DNA of 8,516 nucleotides, taken from assembly GCA_002428895.1 (NCBI GenBank), contig DIYC01000166.1, forward strand, positions 715-9,230, given 5' to 3'. Below are positions 1 to 6,850 of this stretch, one piece after another. The notes beneath the pieces are model-generated. The model was not told the origin of the DNA and searched no databases. It saw only the letters and a program-made list of their open reading frames with translations. Source of the stretch: Burkholderiales bacterium UBA6064 (lineage in GTDB: Bacteria; Pseudomonadota; Gammaproteobacteria; Burkholderiales; Burkholderiaceae_B). Both the position numbers and the translations under genes were made by a program. Every line of letters begins with the position of its first letter. Positions within the stretch are counted from its first letter, which is position 1.

Positions 1-2617
1 CCAATGAGATAATGGACAAAAATCCCACTAATCTTGTGGCTTCTTCTTGCGCCTCAAACTGGCCACCAAGTGTGATGAAATATCCTTCAGGCAATTTGAA
101 GACACCTACCGCACTTCGAATCTCTTCGACCACCTCCGACAGTGCCCTTCCCTGAGCATTCGCTGAAATCACAATACGGCGCTTACCATCGTCGCGGCGC
201 ATTTGATTGGGGCCATCGCCGTCTTCAATGTCCGCCAATAAACTCAGCGGGACTGCACCGCTTGGTGTTTGAATCAGCAGTTGTTTGATTTGCTCAAGAC
301 TTCTGTCCTCTTCGTCAAGCTTCAACACCAGTGAAAACCGGCGATTGCCTTCAACCACCTGTGCAATTTTCTCGCCCTCAACCACGGCTTGAAGTGAATG
401 CAAAATCTCGGAACCTGACACGCCATATTGCGAGGCCGCATCGTAGTTCACTCGTACTTTTATTTCTGGCGCAAGCACCTGCTTTTCTACTTCCAGATCC
501 ACCAGCCCATCAATGCTGGCCAGTTGAGCACGAAGCTGTTCAGCTGTGCCGCGAAGCGTATCAAGGTCGTCGCCAAACACCTTGATGGCAATTTGTGAAC
601 GCACACCGGAAAGCATGTGGTCGATTCGATGTGAAATAGGCTGACCCACCGCTATTGCCGCAGGCAAGTTTTGTAAACGCTGCCTGATCTCGGCCTGCAA
701 CTCAGCCATTGGTCTGGTCATTTCAGATGCGTGGATGAGTCCCAAATCGAGTTCTGAAACATGAACGCCTTCAGCATGTTCATCGAGTTCTGCACGTCCA
801 CTGCGCCTGCCGATGTGGGTAATTTCTGGGACATCGGCTAGCAACAATTCGGCCTGTGAGGCCAGCTTCGAGCTTTCCTCAAGTGTAACGCCGGGATTTA
901 ATCGCATACCAATCAACAAGGTGCCCTCATTGAACGGCGGCAAAAAAGTTTTTGCGAAAAACGGAATTGACGCTACCGCAATTACAACAGCAACCATGCT
1001 CATTACCAGTGCAGTTTTAGGTTGCTTCAACACACGCGACAAGCTGCCGTGGTAACGCGCCTTTAACCACGCCAATACTCGGGTGTCTCCATGATCCAGA
1101 TTTTTGATGCGCGGTAGCAAGTAATACGACAACACTGGGGTTACCGTGACCGACACAACAAGCGAAGCCAGCGTGGACACGATGAACGCAATGCCCAAGG
1201 GTACAAACAGCTTGCCTTCAATCCCGGGGAGGGCAAATAACGGAATGAACACCAAAACAATAATCGCCGTGGCGTACACAATGCCGGTTCGTACTTCCAG
1301 ACTGGCCTTACGCACCAGTGCGACCAAATCGAAGACTTCTCCAGGGTGTTTGGCGCGCTGTTCTTTTAGGCGGCGAAGAATGTTTTCTACGTCCACCACT
1401 GCATCATCGACCAAACCACCAATGGCGATGGCCAGGCCACCCAGTGTCATGGTGTTGATTGAAAGCCCGAAATAATTGAATACCAAGGCGGTGATAAAAA
1501 TTGACACCGGAATAGCGGTAAGTGCAATGACAGTGGGGCGCACCGTGCCCAAAAAGAAAAACAGCACGGCCGCCACAAAAACAGATGCCCCAATCAACTT
1601 GCCTTGCAAAGTTGAAATGGAAGCTTCAATGAAACTGGCTTGCCGGAAAGTAACACGGGGCTCCTCCATGCCAGCCGGCAAGCTGCCTTTCATGGCCAGA
1701 AGCGCCTCCTCTACTCGTTTGGTCAAATCGATGGTGTCGGCAGCAGGCTGCTTTTGAATACCCAGGATGACTGCAGGTTTACCTTCAAAGCCTGCGTCGC
1801 CACGCTTCACAGCGGCTGCAAATTCGACCTTGGCGACCTGCCTTAATAAAACTGCCTGTTCATTTTGATAACCAACAGCAACATTGCGCAGGTCATCAAG
1901 CGAGCTGGTTCTGCCCAAATGTCGAATCAGGTACTCACGCCCGTTGAGCGACAAAAATCCCCCCGAGGTGTTGGAGGCAAAACCGCTGAGTGCGCTTTGC
2001 AAATTCTCGATGGTGACACCCAGTTCAATCATGCGGCGCAAATCGGGCTGCACCTGAAATTGGCGAACCTCGCCACCGATTGGAATAACCTGTGCCACAC
2101 CTTGAATGGATAATAAACGTGGACGCAACACCCAGTCGGCATACTCGCGCACCTGCATGGGTGAAATTTTAGCCACATCCACCGGAATGGCGATTTGCAT
2201 GATCTCACCCATGATGGAGCTGACTGGTCCCATCGTGGGGGCTACACCCGCCGGTATCGCTTCTTCAAGACTACTTAACCGTTCTGAAACCATTTGGCGG
2301 GCACGATAAATTTCAGTGTCCCAATTAAAAGTGACGTAAATGAAAGAAAGGCCTGCACTTGAAACAGAGCGAATTACTTCCACACCCGGCAGGCCGTTTA
2401 AAGCGGTTTCCAGAGGGAAAGTAATCAACTGCTCCACTTCTTCCGAGGCCATTCCGCCCGCCTCGGTAATGACAGTAACGGTGGGTTTATTCAGATCCGG
2501 GAACACGTCCACGGGCGTTTGAGTCAATGTGAATGCGCCGTATATGGTCAATATAAGCGCGCCGAGCAATACCAACAGTCGATTTTTTAAACTGTTGTCC
2601 AATAGCATTTGAAACAT
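1..2617 (-). CDS. Heavy-metal efflux RND permease, CzcA/CusA-like (C-terminus outside window)
   Basis: This is the inner-membrane, proton-driven pump subunit of a tripartite metal exporter. The minus frame is open from an ATG at 2617 to the window edge, giving 872 codons. HME-RND pumps are usually about 1030-1060 residues, so roughly the last sixth is missing. Visible features are the N-terminal membrane helix (residues about 12-30), the periplasmic segment TPVDVFPDLNKP typical of RND pumps, a second periplasmic domain with GRAELDEHAEGVH, and a TM4 proton-relay motif AIGGLVDDAVVDVEN (residues 398-412). The start is supported by AGGAG about 7 bases upstream, which overlaps the adaptor's stop region; the intergenic gap is 10 bp. 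TM4 has AIG where CzcA has DFG, and DD where CusA has DAA, so the metal cannot be assigned. Family is near certain; substrate is unknown. Confidence 0.95.
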   Translation of the reverse strand, partial: MFQMLLDNSLKNRLLVLLGALILTIYGAFTLTQTPVDVFPDLNKPTVTVITEAGGMASEEVEQLITFPLETALNGLPGVEVIRSVSSAGLSFIYVTFNWDTEIYRARQMVSERLSSLEEAIPAGVAPTMGPVSSIMGEIMQIAIPVDVAKISPMQVREYADWVLRPRLLSIQGVAQVIPIGGEVRQFQVQPDLRRMIELGVTIENLQSALSGFASNTSGGFLSLNGREYLIRHLGRTSSLDDLRNVAVGYQNEQAVLLRQVAKVEFAAAVKRGDAGFEGKPAVILGIQKQPAADTIDLTKRVEEALLAMKGSLPAGMEEPRVTFRQASFIEASISTLQGKLIGASVFVAAVLFFFLGTVRPTVIALTAIPVSIFITALVFNYFGLSINTMTLGGLAIAIGGLVDDAVVDVENILRRLKEQRAKHPGEVFDLVALVRKASLEVRTGIVYATAIIVLVFIPLFALPGIEGKLFVPLGIAFIVSTLASLVVSVTVTPVLSYYLLPRIKNLDHGDTRVLAWLKARYHGSLSRVLKQPKTALVMSMVAVVIAVASIPFFAKTFLPPFNEGTLLIGMRLNPGVTLEESSKLASQAELLLADVPEITHIGRRSGRAELDEHAEGVHVSELDLGLIHASEMTRPMAELQAEIRQRLQNLPAAIAVGQPISHRIDHMLSGVRSQIAIKVFGDDLDTLRGTAEQLRAQLASIDGLVDLEVEKQVLAPEIKVRVNYDAASQYGVSGSEILHSLQAVVEGEKIAQVVEGNRRFSLVLKLDEEDRSLEQIKQLLIQTPSGAVPLSLLADIEDGDGPNQMRRDDGKRRIVISANAQGRALSEVVEEIRSAVGVFKLPEGYFITLGGQFEAQEEATRLVGFLSIISL

Positions 2618-2627
2618 GGTCTCTCTC

Positions 2628-3740
2628 CTATCGAACTTGGTTAATCAGGGTTGCGCCCTGAATCACCACGCGTTCATTGCCGGAAAGACCACTTCTAACT
2701 AGTACTTCTACCCCATTCAGAGGCTCGGTAATGACTACTTTGGGCTCGAAAATTTCTGGCTCTTTTTTTACCCAAATAATGGTTTGGTTCGATGAGTTTT
2801 TAACCACCGATGCACTGGGTATTGCAATACCATCGATGTTGTTTGCAAGTTCGCCATACACTTTCAACAACTGTCCCGTTGGGAAACGAACATCTGCCAA
2901 ATCACGAGATTCGAATACCAAGGACAGCGATTGATTTTTAACACTGCTGCTTGCGCCGACGTAATTTAGCTTCAAGACTTTGTCGCCGGCACGAATACTT
3001 GCAGACGAGAAATTTGGTACTGCTCCGGATTCAAACCAACTGGCTTCCACTCGAACCACTTTTGGGTTGACCACTTCAAACAATACATCACCTTCAGCGT
3101 AAACCTTGCCGGTGATGGCTGTAGCTGAAGCCACGGTGCCCGTTAAGGGAGACCTCAATTCCTCGCGTGAACTGATACCACCCGACAGAGCGGACACTTG
3201 TCCATTGATACTTTGCACTTGCGCTTTTGCAGCATCAATTTCCTTGCGGGGCACGGTGTCTGCAAGTTGGCTAAGCCGTTCGACACGCTGTGTGGCCAAG
3301 GACAATTCCGATCTCAACTGGGCAAGCTGTGCCTGCTGGCTACTTCGCTCAAGTGGAGCCTGATGCATGTGCACATAGCCAAGAACTTGGCCTTTTTTCA
3401 CTTGTTCACCCAGGCGAGGGACACCGGAACTTGCAGGTACAAAATGACCGCCCAACACAGTTTGAACAACCCCACCAGATTGAGGATCAAGTACCACTTG
3501 TCCGTTCATTTCAATCACCTTGGACAATGGCTGAACATTTACAACTTGCGTGCGCAGGGCGAGTTGACGTTGTGCTGGTTTTGGTAGGAATACCTCGCCT
3601 GTGGCTTGTCTTTTCGGGCCATCGCCTGTAGTTGTGGCAGGTGTTTCATCACCATGATCGTGGCCTGGGCCTGCGATCAAAGGCAAAGGACTAAGCAAGC
3701 TAATTGCCAATATTGAGAGTACAACTTGTTTGTTCAACAC
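2628..3740 (-). CDS. Periplasmic adaptor (membrane fusion) subunit of metal RND efflux system, CzcB/CusB-like
   Basis: This 370-residue adaptor should link the RND pump to the outer-membrane channel in the periplasm. Residues 1-23 form a signal peptide, followed at once by AGPGHDHGDE (23-32), a likely metal-binding tail. Residues about 45-83 lead into a lipoyl-like half (about 85-126, containing LGEQVKKGQVLGYV), an alpha-hairpin or coiled coil (about 128-190), the second lipoyl half (about 196-226, SPLTGTVASAT to EGDVLFEV) and beta-barrel and membrane-proximal domains. The start is GTG at 3740, two bases after the upstream stop. It is supported by GGGAGG about 9 bases upstream, which lies inside the last codons of the preceding gene. 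A TTG at 3737 is an alternative start. Family assignment is firm; metal specificity is not readable. Confidence 0.92.
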   Translation of the reverse strand: MLNKQVVLSILAISLLSPLPLIAGPGHDHGDETPATTTGDGPKRQATGEVFLPKPAQRQLALRTQVVNVQPLSKVIEMNGQVVLDPQSGGVVQTVLGGHFVPASSGVPRLGEQVKKGQVLGYVHMHQAPLERSSQQAQLAQLRSELSLATQRVERLSQLADTVPRKEIDAAKAQVQSINGQVSALSGGISSREELRSPLTGTVASATAITGKVYAEGDVLFEVVNPKVVRVEASWFESGAVPNFSSASIRAGDKVLKLNYVGASSSVKNQSLSLVFESRDLADVRFPTGQLLKVYGELANNIDGIAIPSASVVKNSSNQTIIWVKKEPEIFEPKVVITEPLNGVEVLVRSGLSGNERVVIQGATLINQVR

Positions 3741-3742
3741 GA

Positions 3743-4321
3743 TTATTTGCCTCCCTTAGACTTCAAACGAATGTAGCCAATTACGAGCAAAGCGAGCACC
3801 ACAAATCCACCCAGTACAAACAATGCGATCATAAACAAACGGGGTGCAATTTCTTCTACATTGGCTTGTTCATCGTGTTGGTGCAACTGCAGTTCTCCAG
3901 CGAGAATATCGACTTTTTCACCTGCAGAAATGGTCATGGCGACTGCGACTGGCCCTTCCTCAAGCCCTTCGGGAAGTTCAGCATCAAATTCGCCTTCCGC
4001 ATGCAATTCAACTTCCACAGGGCTTCCGTTTAGTTCAAGCTCTACAGTTGCGTTTTCAACAGGCGCATTCGTTTCAAAGTGGTCAATATAAATTTCCAGC
4101 GTTCGTCCATTCACGATACCAACAGCTTCGAACAGCTCCGACTCCATCACCACGCGTGGAGAGGCCTCCCCTGTTGTCACTGGCGCCTCATCGCCATGAT
4201 CGTGACCAGGGCCAGCATTGCTTGTCGCAGAAAAAACCAGCAAACCTGTCAACAACAACGCTGACAATATTTGAATTAAAAAAGTACTTTGTTTCATCAC
4301 ATTCATCTCATTGTTTGTCAT
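3743..4321 (-). CDS. Small membrane-anchored periplasmic protein with N-terminal HDH motif, in the metal efflux operon (function unknown)
   Basis: I do not recognise a named family for this 192-residue protein. It has an N-terminal hydrophobic signal segment (about 13-36, SNA cleavage-like site), then GPGHDHGDE (37-45), a beta-rich acidic region (about 66-145) that reads like an Ig/FixH/YtkA-type fold, a second His cluster LHQHDE (146-151), and a C-terminal transmembrane helix (about 162-186) ending in KSKGGK. The expected topology is a periplasmic domain tethered by its C-terminus to the inner membrane. The ATG overlaps the czcC-like stop (ATGA), implying translational coupling. A start at 4297 (MKQSTFLIQ, 184 residues) would place the signal peptide at the very N-terminus and is a serious alternative. 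Its place between the channel and the adaptor, and the motif shared with the adaptor, suggest a periplasmic metal-binding partner; that is inference. Confidence 0.8.
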   Translation of the reverse strand: MTNNEMNVMKQSTFLIQILSALLLTGLLVFSATSNAGPGHDHGDEAPVTTGEASPRVVMESELFEAVGIVNGRTLEIYIDHFETNAPVENATVELELNGSPVEVELHAEGEFDAELPEGLEEGPVAVAMTISAGEKVDILAGELQLHQHDEQANVEEIAPRLFMIALFVLGGFVVLALLVIGYIRLKSKGGK

Positions 4322-5565
4322 GGTAGAAGTCCCAATGCCTGTTTGTAGGCAGAAACTTTGGCGGCATATTCAACAGCAGACTTGCGTGCCAGCCTGTCGG
4401 CCTCGAAGGCCTTCTGCTCGGCAATTAACAAGGTGGGTAAATCGGTTTCGCCCAAATCAAAAGAGCGCTTATAAAGCGCAAAAGTCTTTGCTGCCAGCTT
4501 GGCTTGCTCCTGTGCAGCCGCCCGTAATTGGGCGAATGTATCCAGGGTTGCTTCAGCAGCGCGCCCTCGGGCAACCACCATTTGCTGGGTTTTGGTTAAA
4601 TTGACTCGTGCGGCGATTTTCTCGCTGTCGGCTAGCAGTACACGACTCTGATATTCCGAGGTATTACCCAGTGGAATACGGGTGGACACGATCAAAGATT
4701 TTTCACTGGCCGAGGCGAAAGCACCTCGATCGCTTACGATCACTAAACCTACTTCTGGGTTGGCACGAGTCTGCGTCTCAATCAAATCGGCCTGCCGTTG
4801 ATGTGCCACAAGTAGAACCTGCGCAAGCTGTAATGCCGGGTGATCATTCGGCGTTAAGCCATTGGGAATGTCGGTACTCTCAGTTTGAATGCGTGAAAGC
4901 GTTGAAATAGGCAAGCCGATGGTGCTTGCATAATTAACGCCAATTTCATTCAGAGCAAATTGAGCTCGGCCCAGATCGACCCTGGATTGCTCGTATAAGG
5001 CAGATGCCTGATAGAAATCCGTTTGAGCCAAGTCGCTAGCTTTAACCCGTTTTTCAACATCGACCATCAGTTCTTTGGCGGTTTTGCTACGGGCTTGTGC
5101 TATTTCAACATCAAGATTCGCTGCAAGGGTGTCCCACAACGTTTGACGTACCACACCTGCTAGCTCCAGTTTTTTTTGCTGTAGCTGCAGTTGCGCCATT
5201 TCAATTTCCGCATCTCGTAGCAACTGAGTACGGCCTCTCTCTTTCCAATTCCAGATGGGTGCTGACACACCAAACTCGATTTCTCTGAGTCCTTGATTGT
5301 TGTAGTTCTTGTCAGATCGATAAGAGCCTTCCAGCGAAAGCGGTTGAGCAGTGAATGCTTTGGCTGAGTTTCTTCTCGCTTCAAATGCTTCAATGCGTTT
5401 AATGGCGGATTGAATTTCGGGGTCTATGTCCAATGCCGATTCAAAAGCATCTTGGACAGTCACTTCGGTTTCCATCGGCATTAGCTGTTGTGTAAACGCA
5501 GTTGTAGCAGCGTTCATCAACAACAATGCAATGCAAAGGGATACCACGCGGTGTGGTGAGTACAT
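4318..5565 (-). CDS. TolC-family outer-membrane efflux channel, CzcC-like
   Basis: This 415-residue protein is the probable outer-membrane duct of the tripartite system. The frame stays open to an ATG at 5592, but I chose the ATG at 5565 (MYSPHRVVSLCIALLL). It has GGAGA about 8 bases upstream and puts a signal peptide (about residues 1-25) at the N-terminus; no lipobox cysteine is evident. The mature protein starts with a helix (VQDAFESALDIDPEIQSA) typical of the first OEP repeat. Beta segments (SLEGSYRS, REIEFGVSAPIW) and long amphipathic helices follow. The second half repeats this plan (NPEVGLVIVSDRG, SLIVSTRIPLGN) and ends with ALYKRSFDLGETDLPTLL. Length fits CzcC-type proteins. The stop overlaps the next gene by 3 bases. 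An 85-bp gap to czcI holds a hairpin. Confidence 0.92.
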   Translation of the reverse strand: MYSPHRVVSLCIALLLMNAATTAFTQQLMPMETEVTVQDAFESALDIDPEIQSAIKRIEAFEARRNSAKAFTAQPLSLEGSYRSDKNYNNQGLREIEFGVSAPIWNWKERGRTQLLRDAEIEMAQLQLQQKKLELAGVVRQTLWDTLAANLDVEIAQARSKTAKELMVDVEKRVKASDLAQTDFYQASALYEQSRVDLGRAQFALNEIGVNYASTIGLPISTLSRIQTESTDIPNGLTPNDHPALQLAQVLLVAHQRQADLIETQTRANPEVGLVIVSDRGAFASASEKSLIVSTRIPLGNTSEYQSRVLLADSEKIAARVNLTKTQQMVVARGRAAEATLDTFAQLRAAAQEQAKLAAKTFALYKRSFDLGETDLPTLLIAEQKAFEADRLARKSAVEYAAKVSAYKQALGLLP

Positions 5566-5604
5566 GGGTAATTCTCCAAACAAAACAAACAAACTGCCCT
5601 GATC

Positions 5605-5625
5605 TCACCCTGCATACGCAGGTGA
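5605..5625 (-). other. Intergenic hairpin between czcI-like and czcC-like genes
   Basis: TCAC plus CTGC pairs with GCAG plus GTGA, giving an 8-bp stem with one bulged C and a 4-base loop (5614-5617). No T-tract follows in the transcribed direction, so it is not a canonical terminator. It could be a processing or stability element, or a partial attenuator setting the czcI to czcC ratio; that is inference. Confidence 0.45.
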
Positions 5626-5650
5626 ACAAGGCTGCAAATTTAAATTTTGT

Positions 5651-6001
5651 TTAGACCCAATTCGGGCGTTCTATTCGGTTGGAGAGAAAGGAGTTGAAGC
5701 CATTAAGCAGCTCAGGAGCTTGGCTCAAGGCAGCAGGTACTGCTTCAAAATGAAACAAGCCGGGAAGCACGCTTACACTGTGAGCATGGCAATGGCAATG
5801 GTGATGGTCGCCATCACACGAGGTGCCTTGTAGGGTGTTGTTGATCACGTCTTTGCTGTGTTCGTGACCGTTGTGGCTATGAAGGACTGACTCGATTACA
5901 GACTCATGTTCGGAATCGTGCCCATGATAGGTCTCCACCGCTGCAAGCACGGCTTGAAGCGGTATCACCAACATAAACAAAAAGAGCCAGATTTTTTTCA
6001 T
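5651..6001 (-). CDS. czcI: CzcI-like exported His/Cys-rich protein
   Basis: This 116-residue protein resembles CzcI, the small exported protein encoded first in czcICBA operons. It begins with a clear signal peptide (MKKIWLFLFMLVIPLQAVLA, residues 1-20). The mature part is rich in metal ligands: His at 26, 28, 32, 41, 43, 46 and 48, then C62 and H66-H68, C69, H70, C71, H72 and H74 in DHHHCHCHAH. The C-terminal third lacks such clusters. An in-frame ATG at 6058 exists, but its 19 extra codons run through the operator-like palindrome and end at the IS3 fragment, so I reject it. No good Shine-Dalgarno precedes the ATG at 6001. A role in periplasmic Zn/Co/Cd binding or in control of the efflux operon is inferred from family and position. 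The symbol is based on architecture, not on an alignment. Confidence 0.72.
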   Translation of the reverse strand: MKKIWLFLFMLVIPLQAVLAAVETYHGHDSEHESVIESVLHSHNGHEHSKDVINNTLQGTSCDGDHHHCHCHAHSVSVLPGLFHFEAVPAALSQAPELLNGFNSFLSNRIERPNWV

Positions 6002-6005
6002 CAAA

Positions 6006-6037
6006 TTAAGAGTGTCACACCTTGGTGTAATAGTCAA
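6006..6037 (-). promoter_or_regulatory. MerR-type operator/promoter candidate for the efflux operon
   Basis: Reading the minus strand, a perfect-looking -35 TTGACT (6037-6032) is followed by the inverted repeat ACACC-AA-GGTGT (6028-6017) and by -10 candidates TCTTAA (6011-6006) or CTTAAT (6010-6005). Spacing is 20-21 bp, with the dyad near the middle of the spacer. An overlong spacer with a central dyad is the hallmark of promoters activated by MerR-family metal sensors. The -10 match is weak. Transcription would start at or within a few bases of the czcI ATG, so the first gene might be leaderless. No MerR gene is present in the window. Confidence 0.5.
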
Positions 6038-6054
6038 GTAAACCTGTAGGGTTT

Positions 6055-6370
6055 TCAAGCCACATTGAGTAATTCCTGTCGTTTTTGGACGGGAGTTAAA
6101 TAATTCAGCGCTGAATTCAATCGCTGATAGTTATAAAAACTTAGGTATTTTTCAACTGCTGACACAATCGATGCGTGGTTGATAAAATGCAAATCATTCA
6201 AATATTCGGTTTTTAGGTTACGAAAAAATCGTTCTTGTACCGCATTATCCCAACAACACCCGCGATGACTCATGCTTTGAATCATTGAGTGATCTTTTAG
6301 TGTGTGTTGAAATAGGTGTGCAGTATACTGCACACCTTGATCAGAGTGAAACATCAACCCTTTTGTATTG
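6055..6370 (-). pseudogene. IS3-family transposase (OrfB), truncated: C-terminal integrase-core fragment
   Basis: The fragment carries the second and third catalytic residues of a DDE/rve domain. These are D in FHSDQGVQYT and E in NAVQERFFRNLK, with exactly 35 residues between them, the D(35)E spacing of IS3-family OrfB. It ends with YNYQRLNSALNYLTPVQKR, typical of the family C-terminus, and a TGA at 6055-6057. The first catalytic Asp, the OrfB N-terminus and OrfA are missing. Homology stops abruptly at 6370, where the Tn3-type inverted repeat begins. The open frame continues artificially to 6471 through that repeat and antisense to the tnpA remnant. The missing 5' part does not reappear beyond 6751. 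The outer end of the IS probably lies near 6045 (TGTAGGG), just upstream of the czc -35 box, but cannot be proven without the partner end. Non-functional. Confidence 0.88.
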
Positions 6371-6409
6371 GGGGTCGCTTCAGAAAACGGAAAAAAATCG
6401 TACGCTAAG
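6371..6409 (+). repeat. Tn3-family terminal inverted repeat (tnpA end)
   Basis: It begins GGGGTCGCTTCAGAAAACGG and ends TACGCTAAG, which is close to the 38-bp Tn21/Tn501 repeat but one base longer in the A-tract. The tnpA remnant's TAG stop (6405-6407) lies inside the inner end of the repeat, as is usual for the transposase-proximal end of these transposons. Confidence 0.9.
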
Positions 6410-6662
6410 CCGGTTGCAGCGGCCGTAATGGCCTGAACTTGCCCGCGCCGATCTTGGCGCTGCTGCGCCACAGGTAATCGACGGTTAGGTTAATGTGCTC
6501 CCATCCCAGCGGCGACAGGTATTGCAACAGCGTGTCTTCGACGGCATGGCCATTGCCACGCAAGGCATGCGCTGCGCGTTCCAGATAGACCGTATTCCAC
6601 AGCACAATGGCCGCCCCGTCACCAGGTTGAGGCCACTGGCCCGGTAGCGTGGCCAAGAACCT
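6405..6662 (-). pseudogene. tnpA: Tn3-family transposase tnpA, C-terminal remnant with frameshift
   Basis: The frame ending at 6405 encodes [14 protein letters not shown], then [17 protein letters not shown] and GKFRPLR, the signature C-terminus of Tn21-type transposases. Upstream, the matching sequence [11 protein letters not shown] is found in a different frame. The two join at a run of four C's (plus 6614-6617) where two extra bases appear relative to the expected ACG GCG GCC. So the remnant is frameshifted as well as truncated to under 90 codons of a roughly 990-residue protein. Homology fades around 6660. The DDE core and DNA-binding regions are absent, so it has no activity. The frameshift call rests on remembered family sequence, not on an alignment. 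Confidence 0.85.
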
Positions 6663-6712
6663 CGGCGTGTCTGTTCCTACGCGGTACCGCTGGGTGCCAG
6701 CCTCGGCACAGG

Positions 6713-6751
6713 CTTAGCGTACGATTTTTTTCCGTTTTCTGAAGCGACCAC
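6713..6751 (-). repeat. Tn3-family terminal inverted repeat (second end)
   Basis: This is the reverse complement of 6371-6409 with one mismatch, A at 6750 where C would be expected. Near-identity of the two ends, including the 7-base A/T run, suggests they came from one transposon and diverged little. It lies 99 bp upstream of the repA start. Confidence 0.9.
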
Positions 6752-6850
6752 AATAAACCCTGTCATCGTAAAAGCTAAAAAACTTCCGCTCACTCCAGAA
6801 TCACTGCTAAACTTTAGAATCTAATAGAAAACCGATCAAACGGACAAGTG
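6752..6850 (+). promoter_or_regulatory. repA leader / promoter region (weak -10 candidate)
   Basis: This 99-bp stretch between the Tn3-type repeat and repA must hold the initiator's start signals unless they lie inside the mobile element. TAGAAT (6815-6820) matches five of six -10 bases, but no good -35 lies 16-18 bp upstream (CACTCC or CTCCAG). No iteron copy occurs here, so autoregulation through iterons is not evident. GGA at 6842-6844 is the only Shine-Dalgarno-like element. Confidence 0.3.

Larger units (their letters stand above)
6371..6751. mobile_element. Miniature Tn3-family element (TIME-like deletion derivative), 381 bp
   Basis: Two 39-bp inverted repeats (6371-6409 and 6713-6751) of Tn3-family, Tn21-subgroup character bound a GC-rich interior. 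The interior contains only a C-terminal tnpA remnant; there is no resolvase, res site or passenger gene. It fits the known class of Tn3-derived inverted-repeat miniature elements, which transposases supplied in trans can move. Flanking bases (TATTG on the left, AATAA on the right) are not a 5-bp duplication. The interior is clearly more GC-rich than repA beside it, which marks a foreign origin. Confidence 0.88.

Noticed and set aside
331..2522. Chain of plus-strand frames opposite the RND pump gene
   Set aside because: They are shadows of the minus-strand RND frame, with low-complexity composition and no domain signals.
2677..4910. Plus-strand frames opposite the adaptor, the small periplasmic protein and the channel gene
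   Set aside because: Each lies antisense to a well-supported gene and shows no recognisable protein features.
6002..6058. Longer czcI start at 6058 (19 extra residues)
   Set aside because: The extension runs through the -35 and dyad and into the IS3 stop region, and it would bury a clear signal peptide that starts at 6001.
6055..6471. Reading the whole 138-residue minus frame as one transposase gene
   Set aside because: Residues before about 36 come from the Tn3 inverted repeat and from the antisense of the tnpA remnant. IS3 homology begins only at 6370.
6366..6756. 5-bp target duplication around the Tn3-type element
   Set aside because: TATTG and AATAA do not match, and shifting the boundary by one base on either side gives no match either.
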